Assembly (NCBI GenBank): GCA_040954595.2
Contig: CM082590.2
Span: 10,168,001-10,232,000 of the forward strand
Source of the DNA: Balanoglossus misakiensis
Lineage: Eukaryota > Hemichordata
DNA: 64,000 bases
Direction of reading: 5' to 3'
Positions 27,034 to 44,852 of this stretch are shown one piece after another; the first letter of the stretch is position 1; each line of letters opens with the position of its first letter. A model generated the notes under the pieces. That model was not told where the DNA came from. It did no database searches and worked only from the letters and a program-made list of their open reading frames with translations. The position numbers were made by a program, and so were the translations under genes.

Positions 27034-28019
27034 GTTGTCCGCAATGACTTGTGGGAGAGGTCATACAATTTTTTTGAGGTCGCGCACGTGTCTGGGACGA
27101 AGGTTGTTTGGGTCAAAGGGTGAACATTATTTTTGAGGGGTGGACATAGGGAGGGAGGGATGGTAATACCACTGTCATCCAGCTACGTGGAATGATCGAG
27201 CTCTTCCAAATATCAATTTGAGAAGTGTCTTATAGTACCTCCTTCAGCTGTATATTTCATAAATCATTTCATATGTCATATTTCATCAAGAAGATATGAA
27301 ATCGGATTCGTTTATTTGATTCACTGTTTAAAAGAGGTTGGAATAAACCCTCCCTCTAACAAAGTGGTAAAGGTCCACGGGCAAACAAACTAATTAACGG
27401 AATTTCGCAACTGATGGAGACAGTCGGTCTGGCGCCGGGCTGCCCCAACTTCAAAAAGTTTTCTCACTTTCTGTTACTTTGTTTTTGAACACCGGATACA
27501 CAGGTTAGAATTCTTTTGATTTAGTCAATTCACACCCCTTCGTGTTGCAATATTCTGCTCGCACGTGCACCTCTCCCACTCGTTAGCACGATCTGTTTTT
27601 CCTAAATTTCCGGAAGTTTCAAAAAACAAGTCTTGGCCAGCGAACGTGGGCAGATGAAGTGTGTCGTAATCAGTTAGGTGTCTATATGCTTCCACGTCCA
27701 CTTTGGAAAAACGTTCGGGTACCCCCACACAACTTTAAATCAAGTTGAAAATACCCACAGCAGAAAACAGCCGCGGTTCACAAGCGTCGAAAAATAAAAC
27801 TTTTACAAGTCAACGCAAATATTTTTTTTATTTATTATTTATTTATGTATTTGTTTATTTATTTATTTTTTATTCCAATACAGCCTGTATCATTCGTGAG
27901 TTACCGTCAAAGAAATTTAATCCGAGTACCGCATTCAATAGAATTAATTCCCGAAAGCTAAATTCTCTATCTCTCCGAAATTTCTAGACATGCTGAGGTC
28001 AAAACAGTTGACCTGGGTT
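27034..28019. other. Hibadh upstream region
   Basis: This stretch starts at the Hibadh ATG and must include its promoter and 5' UTR. I see no TATA box at a convincing distance and no coding exon. A T-rich TTTA run lies near 27820-27870. Confidence 0.5.
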
Positions 28020-29425
28020 TTGTCCGAATTTGCATACAGTGCGGTCCTCTGTTGCACCTGTGGCTTCACTGACATCATCTTCTTGTATGCAAATTAGGTC
28101 AAACACGAGGTCAGACGAGAAATTGCTGAGCTATTTTCTTTCGTCTGTAAAACTTTTGATAAATTTTCATTGCGAGGCCAGTAAAAACAGAAAACAACAC
28201 CATATTTTGCTCAAGAATGTTTTGTTTGTGGCTCATTTAGAACTCTAACACGGTCCATGTAATTATGTAAATCACATTTCTGCAATGCTATTTGTAATAA
28301 ACATACGGTCACTTGGTGGCGACATTTACAATTTCCAAACAGGGAGCTTGCAAAAGATAAACGCGCTGTCAGAACTGAGTTTCAATTTGCATACGCGCGC
28401 GGTCGTCTGTCAATTTCTATCTCACCTGTATGCAAATGAGGTCGTACACGAGGTCGGGCGAGAATTTGCTGAGCTATTTTATTCGTCTGCGAAAGTCTTG
28501 ATAAATTTTCTTTGCGAAGCCAGTAAAAATATAATAACACCACGGATATTTTGCTCTAGAATTTTGTTTGTGGCATCAATTAGAAACCCAACACGGTCCG
28601 CGCGAGTCACATTTCTGTAGTGCTAATACGCGATGTCTGTACCATGTCTAATTTGCATACGCGCGCGGTCGTCTGCCTATTTCTATGAGGTCACACACGA
28701 GGTCAGGCAAAAGATATCGCTCAGCAATTTTCTCGCGTTTGCGGTAGTCTCGATAAATTTTCTTTTTCATTAAAAATATCAAACACGTTGCAATTTTTGC
28801 TCAATAGTAGTTTGTTTGTGGCTTCATTTACACCGCTTGGTGGCGACATTTACAATTTACAAACAGGGAGCTTACTCAAGCTGTACGCGATGTCTGTACC
28901 ATGTCTAATTTGCATACGCGCGCGGTCGTCTGCCTATTTCTATGAGGTCACACACGAGGTCAGGCAAAAGATATCGCTCAGCAATTTTCTCGCGTTTGCG
29001 GTAGTCTCGATAAATTTTCTTTTTCATTAAAAATATCAAACACGTTGCAATTTTTGCTCAATAGTAGTTTGTTTGTGGCTTCATTTACACCGCTTGGTGG
29101 CGACATTTACAATTTACAAACAGGGAGCTTACTCAAGCTGTACGCGATGTCTGTACCATGGCTAATTTGCATACGCGCGCGGTCGTCTGTCAATTTCTAT
29201 CTCACCTGAAGATTCACTGACATCATTTAATTTGTATGCAAATGAGGTCACACATGAGGTCAATCGAGAGATTTCGCTCAGCAATTTTCTCGCGTTTGCG
29301 GTAGTCTCGATAAAATTTCTTTTTCATTAAAATTATCAAACACATTGCAAATTTTGTGCTCATTTCGGTAATACTATTACTATAAACCAACCGCTTGGTG
29401 GCGACATTTACAATTTCCAAACAGA
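28020..29425. repeat. Tandem array, 257-bp period, ~5 copies
   Basis: The anchor TGTCTGTACCATG occurs at 28634, 28891 and 29148, an exact 257-bp spacing. Two older, more diverged copies precede it from about 28020 and 28300. Shared phrases are TTTGCATACGCGCGCGGTCG, TGGTGGCGACATTTACAATT and ATGCAAATGAGGTC. Copies become more alike toward the middle of the array, as expected from unequal exchange. No coding function is apparent. Confidence 0.9.
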
Positions 29426-30800
29426 TAGGAAATTAACCACAGTTCTATTTTACACTCGCCATTTCATTAGAAGGTGTGGGTTACAATATAAAGTCGATAG
29501 TCGTACATTTTTAATAAATAAACAAAAGAGAGGAAAATGTAAACGTGTTGGGGGCGCTAGAAACATAGCCGGACACCCCTAGATTGAATAGAACAATCTC
29601 TTCCGCAAAGGACTCTGGGATCAATGGCGGCCGGTCGATGGGCCGATCCATGGACCGTGTTTTTCGGATTGTTCGAGAGTTTTCACAACTTAAACGTTTT
29701 ATTTTACACTCGCCATTTCACTAGAAGGTGTGGGTTAAAATATGAAGTCGATAGTCGTACATTTTTAATAAATAAACAAAAGTGAGGAAAATGTAAACGT
29801 GTTGAGGGCGCTAGCAACATAGCCGGACACCCCTAGATTGAATAGAACAATCTCTTCCGCAAAGGACTCTGGGATCAATGGCGGCCGGTTCATTGAGCGG
29901 GCTCTGGACCGTGTTTTTCGGGTTGTCCGAGTGTTTTTACAACTTAAAAGTTTCATTTTACACTCGCCATTTCATTAGAAGGTGTGGGTTAAAATATGAA
30001 GTCGATAGTCGAACATTTTTAATAAATAAACAAAAGTGAGGAAAATGTAAACGTGTTGGGGACGCTAGAAACATAGCCGGACACCCCTAGATTGAATAGA
30101 ACAATCTCTTCCGCAAAGGACTCTGGGATCAATGGCGGCCGGTTCATTGAGCGGGCCCTGGACCGTGTTTTTCGGGTTGTCCGAGTGTTTTTACAACTTA
30201 AAAGTTTTATTTTACACTCGCCATTTCACTAGAAGGTGTGGGTTAAAATATGAAGTCGATAGTCGTACATTTTTAATAAATAAACAAAAGTGAGGAAAAT
30301 GTAAACGTGTTGGGGGCGCTAGAAACATAGCCGGACACCCCTAGATTGAATAGAACAATCTCTTCCGCAAAGGACTCTGGGATCAATGGCGGCCGGTTCA
30401 TTGAGCGGGCCCTGGACCGTGTTTTTCGGGTTGTCCGAGTGTTTTTACAACTTAAAAGTTTTATTTTACACTCGCCATTTCATTAGAAGGTGTGGGTTAA
30501 AATATGAAGTCGATAGTCGAACATTTTTAATAAATAAACAAAAGTGAGGAAAATGTAAACGTGTTGGGGGCGCTAGAAACATAGCCGGACACCCCTAGAT
30601 TGAATAGAACAATCTCTTCCGCAAAGGACTCTGGGATCAATGGCGGCCGGTTCATTGAGCGGGCCCTGGACCGTGTTTTTCGGGTTGTCCGAGTGTTTTT
30701 ACAACTTAAAAGTTTTATTTTACACTCGCCATTTCATTAGAAGGTGTGGGTTACAATATAAAGTCGATAGTCGTACATTTTTAATAAATAAACAAAAGTG
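29426..30800. repeat. Satellite array, 254-bp period, >5 copies
   Basis: The anchor TACACTCGCCATTTCA recurs at 29451, 29705, 29959, 30213, 30467 and 30721: five exact 254-bp steps. Copies differ at only a few positions. Each unit carries CTCTGGGATCAATGGCGGCC and TTAATAAATAAACAAAAG. The last unit is cut after 78 bp, where the 87-bp array starts. High identity and fixed length indicate recent amplification. Confidence 0.95.
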
Positions 30801-31449
30801 GTTATAGGCCAAGGAAATGATGATAAAATGACGAATTCCAACTTTGCGAATTTTGGAAATTTTGACATCTCTGGTCATTTTTCATGGGTTATATGCCATG
30901 GAAATGATGATAAAATGACAAATTCCGACTTCGTGAATTTTGGAAATTTTGACATCTGTGGTCATTTTTCATGGGTTATAGACCATGGAAATGATGATAA
31001 AATGACGAATTCCGACTTTGCGAATTTTGGAAATTTTGACATCTGTGGTCATTTTTCATGGGTTATAGACCATGGAAATGATGATAAAATGACGAATTCC
31101 GACTTTGCCAATTTTGGAAATTTAGACATCTGTGGACATTTTTTCATGGGTTATAGGCCATGGAAATGATGAAAAAATGACGAATTTCGACTTTGCGAAT
31201 TTCGAAAATTTTGACATCTCTGGTCATTTTCCATGGGTTATATGCCATGGAAATGATGATAAAATGACGAATTCCGACTTTGCCAATTTTGGAAATTTTG
31301 ACATCTGTGGACATTTTTCATGGGTTATAGGCCATGGAAATGATGAAAAAATGACGAATTTCGACTTTGCGAATTTCGGAAATTTTGACATCTCTGGTCA
31401 TTTTCCATGGGTTATAGGCCATGGAAATGATGATAAAATGACGAATTCG
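30801..31449. repeat. Minisatellite, 87-bp period, ~7.5 copies
   Basis: GTTATAGGCCATGG-type anchors sit at 30801, 30888, 30975, 31062, 31150, 31237, 31324 and 31411. Spacing is 87 bp except for one 88-bp step. Because 87 is a multiple of three, one plus-strand frame stays open as a 29-residue repeat containing GNDDKMTNSDFANFGNFDI. The 88-bp step breaks that frame. No start context, splice logic or homology supports a gene. Confidence 0.95.
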
Positions 31450-31536
31450 GAGACAAGTAATAATAAGTAATAATAAAAATAAAATTATACAACAAGAAAA
31501 TAGTTTTTCAAGAATATTGCAACGTTTGGCTTGCCA

Positions 31537-32271
31537 TAGGGAATTAACCACAGCGTGGTTCTTACATGGGGAATTTAAACACAGCGTGGTTCTTACATAG
31601 GAAATTAACCACAGCGAGGTTCTTACATAGGGAATCAACCACAGAGTGGTTCTTACATAGGGAATTAACCACAGCGAGGTTCTTACATAGGGAATTAACC
31701 ACAGCGTGGTTCTTACATAGGAAATTAACCACAGCGAGGTTCTTACATAGGGAATCAACCACAGAGTGGTTCTTACATAGGGAATTAACCACAGCGAGGT
31801 TCTTACATAGGGAATTAACCACAGCGAGGTTCTTACATAGGGAATTAACCACAGCGAGGTTCTTACATAGGGAATTAACCACAGCAAGGTTCTTAGGTAG
31901 GGAATTAACCACAGCGAGGTTCTTAGATAGAGAATTAACCACAGCGAGGTTCTTACATAGGGAATTAACCACAGCGAGGTTCTTACATAGGGAATTAACC
32001 ACAGCGAGGTTCTTACATAGGGAATTAACCACAGCGAGGTTCTTAGATAGGGAATTAACCACAGCGAGGTTCTTACATAGGGAATTAACCACAGCGAGGT
32101 TCTTAGATAGGGAATTAACCACAGCGAGGTTCTTACATAGGGAATTAAACACAGCGATGTTCTTACATAGGGAATTAACCACAGCGAGGTTCTTACATAG
32201 GGAATTAACCACAGCGAGGTTCTTACACAGGGAATTAACCACAGCGAGGTTCTTACATAGGGAATTAACGT
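31537..32271. repeat. Minisatellite, 30-bp period, ~24 copies
   Basis: The unit GGAATTAACCACAGCGAGGT + TCTTACATAG is repeated with exact 30-bp spacing and only scattered substitutions. Because 30 is divisible by three and the unit lacks stops in several frames, long open frames arise on both strands (226-318 codons). They are repeat artefacts. There are no unique spacers, so this is not a CRISPR array. Confidence 0.96.
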
Positions 32272-32592
32272 CACCTCTATAACATTTGAACCGATTATGA
32301 AAAATTCGCGAATTATTTTACCAACATATTTCGTGAATAGCCGTAGAGGGCGTTTTCACTAATGAGGCATTTACGTGCAGATACAAAATCGATCGCATAG
32401 GCTTTTATGTTGACTTTTCTTGTGGAGTACAAACCCCGCAGGCGATGATTAACGATATGGCCGAGTCGATGGGTTCATTAAGGGTCACATTTAGGGTGAA
32501 CTCACATACCAACACCTAGCACTGGGCAAACACTAAATTTAATCATTTGTAAGTCAACGCTAATATGCACAACGACTCGTTGAGGTCAGTCC

Positions 32593-32699
<107 letters not shown>

Positions 32700-33165
32700 T
32701 GATGAGTAAGTTTTAATGAAGTATCCATTCTTCAATTTATTCCGTGTTTTTTGTTTTGTTTTGTTTTGTTTTCATTTGTTTATTGTATATAACTGAACAT
32801 TGGAACGAGAAAATTAAATACGGGCGGCAAATCGTTGTCATGCAGTACCAACATTCCATAGCGTGTTGTCAAAGTAACTAACGCATCATTTCCGATTGGA
32901 TGATTCTTGGACAGAGAGTGACCACTTGGTTTTATTTTGACGCAACGCAGAATGAAAAGGGCGCTTTGTGATACTCTTTGTATGCTCGTCATGTTTTGTG
33001 AGTGTGTAGATCCAATCTTTGATTACTTCGTGTACTTCTACAAGTCTAAACCACTTAAAGTATTTTGATTGACATCAACAGGTGAATTTCCACTCTAGCT
33101 AGTAGACGCACAGTAACTTCAATTGGACGTTTGGTTGCTTTTGAAAACTCACGGCCAAAACAGAC

Positions 33166-36100
33166 ATGGCGACGGATGACCCGTGGAACCCGCACGTAAG
33201 TACGCGCTAGTCCCCGGCGGATAGTTTTTATGTTCTACGATTTTGCCACGGTTGAAATGCGTGCCTGCAGGCAACGATTGTTCGTCAGGGTTAACCCACA
33301 CCTGAGTGGCTGCTGTATCCCCAAGGCAAAGTTTTCTTTTGTTGCTTTAAACTTTTTTTCAACATTCATGTACCTGCGAATAACAACAGGTGAAGTGTGG
33401 TCGTCTGTCAGTGTAGGCTTACAAGTATTAGCCTTCGGGTCATTCCAAAGTAGATATCGATGCAATTGTATGTTTGTGTCTCATGTAGGCCCTACATTCA
33501 TCAACATCTCTTGTGGTAAAGTTTTTGCTTTGTTTGTTTGCTATTTTTGGTAGTTTCAATTGATGGGGATCCGTATTTAAAAATTGCAAATTATAGCAAA
33601 ACGTGATGTGATTTCTTCATAAAATATGCAGCCAGTAGCTCTGTACAGACATTTCATTTGATCGTATTTTTACATTGATTCCTTCAAGCTGCAATGCCCC
33701 CACCCTCCTTCACATGTCAATCAGAACTTACCTGTTTGCATTCAACGTATTTAACTGTTAGCCATGTTGACAGTACATCAAGCCGCACATTTATCAGCAT
33801 GTTGACTGTAAGTCCATAAAACCCGCTTTGGAGTGGTTGATGATCTGATAATCGCCTTAGTAACAATAAATCGCGCGTTGACATTCCAAGTTTGTTGTGT
33901 TGACTATGTCCTATATACAGCCGATACAACAGGTACACATAGGCAGTATATGTACCTGTATATTCGAATATCTACATTAATTATTTTGAGTTTTAACCAA
34001 TATACTGTCAGTAAAATGCAGGTCCTTCAGAAATGTGTAGACTGTATGATTGCGTAAATTAGACATTCGACGATTGGGGAACAAATACTCTTTATTTATT
34101 ACGTAAACATTCCTGTTGGGTTGGTTTTGTTTGTTTATTTGTTTGTTTGTTTGTTTTTCTGCCTGTGTCTTCTGTCTGTCTGTCTGTCTGTCTGTAGAAT
34201 CTTTTCTACGCCGCCGAAAGCGGAGACGACAAAGCAGTGAAGGCCTTTCTGAAAAGCGGATTCAAAGTCGACAGTGTCATGGTAAGTTTGATGTGACCTG
34301 GCAACAATGTTGTTATGGCAACATAAGCGACATTTCAAGAAATTGTGTACACCGAAGAAAACTTGCATGACAACCGTAGAGTCAACTGGTACAGATTATA
34401 TTGGGCAGCTCGTTGAACAAATGACATAATAGTATACGCTTTTACACGGGATAAACTAAGTAATTCAGTCTATAGCTTATAACTTCTGATGTTGACTTGT
34501 GATCTGGATATAACTTCTCGTTGCAGAAAGACCGCACTGCCTTGTATATGGCGTCCGCCAATGGTCACCAAGATGTTGCGAGGTTGCTCCTGCAATATGG
34601 GGCTGACGTTAATGGCAAAACTTGGGTTGGTAAAATAGGCTGTATACGTACGTGTGGATGTATAGATGGATGGATGGAATATGGAAAAATATATGAGTAC
34701 AATTCAAACAATCTTCAATCACATCATGCCCATCAAATCTGTTAATCTACACATCCACAGATCGGAGAAACAGCACTACACGTGGCAGCACAGAATGGCC
34801 ATAGCGGCACAGTACACACACTTTTAGATGCCAAAGCTGACGTTGATGTCAGGGATGACGTAAGTATCTGGGCCCTTATTGGTTGGTCCGAAATCATATT
34901 GTTGGAGTTTTAATGCTTGTGAACTTTAGTTTTGTATTGTATTTTTCTTGTCAGTGTTTCTTTTGATTGGTGTATACGTATTACGTTGGAAGTTTTGTCA
35001 GAAACATTTTCTTCATATTTCGGTTATTTTTTCAACAGGCTGGCGAGACGGCGCTGATAAAAGCTGCTAAACGACGCCATCTCGATGTAGTGGACATTCT
35101 TCTTGAGGAAAAAGTCGATGTCAATGCGCAAGACAAGGTGTGTTTACATCTAATTTGACATGGCGAATTTTTTGTGTTGAGAACCGAATTTATGTCGATT
35201 GTTTGATATCAGCAATAAAATGATTAATAGTATGGGCTGCAAATACAAATGCTGTTGATAAAAGTTTAGTAGAAATATTCTAAAAGTTTTATGTATCAAA
35301 TGGTTTACGAAAGCGACCCTGGGAAATATTACTTCACATTGCATCTTTTTTAACTTCTTCATGCAAGTTTATGAAAACGAGTCTGCACCACGTGATAGAG
35401 CACGCGCATGCCCATAACGACGTCAAAGAACGTGAATTTAATCTGGAAGATCTCAATTTAGACGAAGAGGTAAGAACCCTCAGATAAAACAGTTCTTCTA
35501 TTTTATTTATGAATAGGAATCGAAAAGAATAAGATCTGGTTAGAACTCTCATATTCCATATTTATCTGTAGGACGATGTAACACCGCCCCACGTCTACAT
35601 TGGGACCGTGACCTTTGACCCCACAGAGATGGACGAAGCCATCGAACAGGAAAGCAAAAAGTGTGTTGAAATTGTTAAATTGCTCCTACAGTCACATGCC
35701 ACCGTCGACCCCACAGACCGTGTAAGTTAGCAAATAATTTCTTAAATTATCTTTACTTGAAAATTCTACAACTTTATTAGAATTATCACCAACCTTTCTC
35801 ATTTTTAAAGGTAATTTTGATATTTTGTTAATTTTAGTATGGACAAACCCCACTGCATCTGGCTTCAGAACGAGGTTTATTGGAGATTGTGGCAACGTTG
35901 CTGGAATCAGGAGCCAGTATTGATCAAAGGGATGAGGTAAGACAAGATATGATTGATTGAGGAAAACAAATGAATGCGCAGATATACAATCTTGTTATCA
36001 CCAAAATCAAGTTAGTTTTTTTTCTTCTTCGAGAAAAGCGATGTCAGTTTCAAGTGTGTGGTCTTCATCCTCTACTCACGTGACTTGCAACTTTATTTTA

Positions 36101-37635
36101 ACTTCTTTAGAGAGGAGAGACTGCCCTGATTAAAGCATCATACCGAAGGAAACTCAGAGTTTTGGAATACCTGATCGAGAAAGGCGCCAATATAGATTCC
36201 CAGGATGAGGTAAGGTTCCTTGCATGATTGGCCACGAAGCTCAGAATACAAAGAAGCATTCCCTTTAATGCACAACACTCCAGTTTTTGTCAAAATATCT
36301 GAGCATACCTGTTCATATACTAGTAAACAGGAACCTGTTGTAATTCACTTTTGATGTTTTCACAGTTGGGGAAATCAAGTTTACACTACGCCTTGGATGA
36401 AGGCAATGTTGACATCATCACAAGCCTTCTGGAGAAAAATGCAGACATCAATATCAAGGACAAGGTATGTCAAAAGTGGTTGAATCTCACATGTATATCA
36501 ATGGGGACAGGCAGACAGATTTTGCGAGATGTGTAATCTTGCTTGTCTTCTATCGAGACTATTTCATTTCCAGTATATTCATTTTCCATTCTTTCTGACT
36601 ATTTCCAGGCTGGACGACTTCCGCTGATGATCGCTGCCGAATACAGTCAGGTAAAGCACAATCTACACAGCTTTAACCCTTTCACAACCATGGTTCAGTC
36701 CAAACCCATTGTTTTCAATGGTAAGTTTGGACCTCTATAGAGGGAACTGGGGGTGAAAGGGTTAACTTTGTGGGTGACATTACTATCCTTTTTATTGGAT
36801 GAATGAATTCATTTTGCTCAAATTTTTGGTCCATGGTAACAAAACAAGGTTTAAATAAACACACACAAATATTTTATATTTCAGAGCCATAATTGCCTGA
36901 AGACTGACTATTTCCGATTTGTGCTACAGTTTCTATGCATGGGAGCCTCAGCCGACATATCCATCAAAGTAAGACAATTTCCATGTCCTAGTTCACAAAC
37001 TTATATGTCTTAAATATCACAATTCCCTTTTTCATTTTGATGTTTTACATCTACTGACGGTCGAAACTGTTAGTGGCCACCTCTATGTAGTGTCCACTTT
37101 GTTACAGTCCAAAAGGCCACTTGTCTATAAAGGCCAGGATATGAAAATCCTTTGACTGGCCATTATAGATAGGTTCAACTGTATTTTTCAATGCCAGGAT
37201 ATACTTCAAAAGTCGGGAAAAGTCAGCAAAATCTTACTGGAGAAAACCGACGGCAAGTTCATCACCATGGAGATGTCGCAACATGACGTCATACCGGAAG
37301 TCGCCAGAGCCTACCGTGAAGGTTGTCAGGTATCTGTGATTATTCTCAATGATGATGAAGCTTTGCCGAAACTGAATCAAATATTCCAAGACTCGGATAT
37401 TTATTCCTTAATCCTGTTCAACGTCGACCTGAGTCAGGTTGGACCGCTGCATGTTGTGTATAACCTATTTTTCATGAGTGTGAAATCGTTTGAACCAAAC
37501 AAAGCCATTTCCTTCGTTCTTCCAACCATCGAGTTCATCTACTTCATCGACTGTGACATGCCGGCGTCATGGTATGTCCAGCAGTCTGAATATATCGACC
37601 AGGTGAACATTGTGGACTGTATAAATAGAACCTAA
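33166..37635 (+). CDS. Ankyrin-repeat protein with unrecognised C-terminal domain
   Basis: Thirteen coding exons: 33166-33195, 34198-34281, 34527-34625, 34761-34859, 35039-35137, 35368-35469, 35572-35721, 35838-35936, 36111-36209, 36366-36464, 36609-36650, 36885-36968, 37198-37635. The product is 507 residues. Every intron is phase 0. Six exons are exactly 99 nt, and each encodes one 33-residue repeat, for example one beginning IGETALHVAAQNGH. Repeats run from residues 11 to about 362. The repeat at 138-221 is split over two exons and carries a ~50-residue acidic insertion (NLEDLNLDEEDD). Residues 363-507, all in the last exon, match nothing I recognise and look globular (GCQVSVIILNDDEALPKLNQ, SLILFNVDLSQVGPLHVVYN). 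The protein is probably a cytosolic scaffold; function and partners are unknown. The exon 3 donor (GTTGGT) is weak, and exon 12 could alternatively be shorter. Confidence 0.85.
34129..34196 (+). repeat. (TTTG)n-(TCTG)n run at a splice acceptor
   Basis: TTTG units pass into TCTG units that end directly in the TAG acceptor of ankyrin-gene exon 2. The microsatellite itself provides the polypyrimidine-like tract. Confidence 0.8.
36673..36765. mobile_element. 93-bp palindromic MITE-like element, copy 2
   Basis: This begins TTAACCCTTTCACAACC and ends GGGGGTGAAAGGGTTAA, with terminal inverted repeats of about 12-14 bp. The core has CAAACCCATTGTTTTCAATG and TTTGGACCTCT. It sits in intron 11 of the ankyrin gene, in the opposite orientation to the copy at 52419. 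Confidence 0.82.
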
Positions 37636-38321
37636 ACAATGATATTTGATGAACACTAATAATCATGTATATATTTTAATATTACAGTATTGGGGAGTTT
37701 TCTGTTGATAAGATAAATACGATAAACAGATTTGAGAATTAATAATGTGTTAACTAAATCATGTAAACTAAATAGAGATACGACTCAAGTAAGTTGTCAT
37801 AGGAGATATTTATTAATCATATGGCTGCAATGAAACTCTAACATATTTTTAATTAGCTGTAATTAAATCTGACAATTCACAAAGCAAAAGTTCATTTCCA
37901 TATATAAATTGACCGAATACTGAAATTGATGAAATTGTAAAACAACCATTTTCAAATCTCAAATCAAGCGGATTACTTATGAAAATTCCAATTGTAAATT
38001 TTGAGATTTTTTTACTAGTTCTCTAAGGTACATCGCTTACGTCCTAGAAACATATTTTTATTTTGCTGTGACCATTTTCTTTTAATTGATAAACATAATG
38101 AATAGGCTTGTTTTCTGCTTGTATAGTCTCTGTGCGTGTAAATAACATTGCTTGATTTAGTCTTCAGACATATAATAACAAGTGTGTCCATGATTTAACT
38201 ATTATTCTGATGTGATGTACTGAAAAATATCATGGGACAGTTTGATTTAATGACGACAAAACTCGATGTGTAATTTGCTTGACATTTCCAATTCTGACAA
38301 CAAAACCGATCATACAAGTAT
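37636..38321. other. Convergent 3' intergenic region
   Basis: An AT-rich interval between the stops of the ankyrin gene (+) and Mars1 (-). It contains no coding signal and must hold both 3' UTRs. No structure stands out. Confidence 0.6.

Positions 38322-44852
<6,531 letters not shown>

Noticed and set aside
31537-32271. CRISPR-like appearance of a regularly spaced short repeat
   Set aside because: Units are contiguous without spacers, and the genome is eukaryotic. It is a minisatellite.
31318-32274. Long open frames of 226-318 codons on both strands
   Set aside because: They exist only because a 30-bp stop-free unit is repeated. The peptides are simple 10-residue repeats, and the frames overlap on opposite strands.
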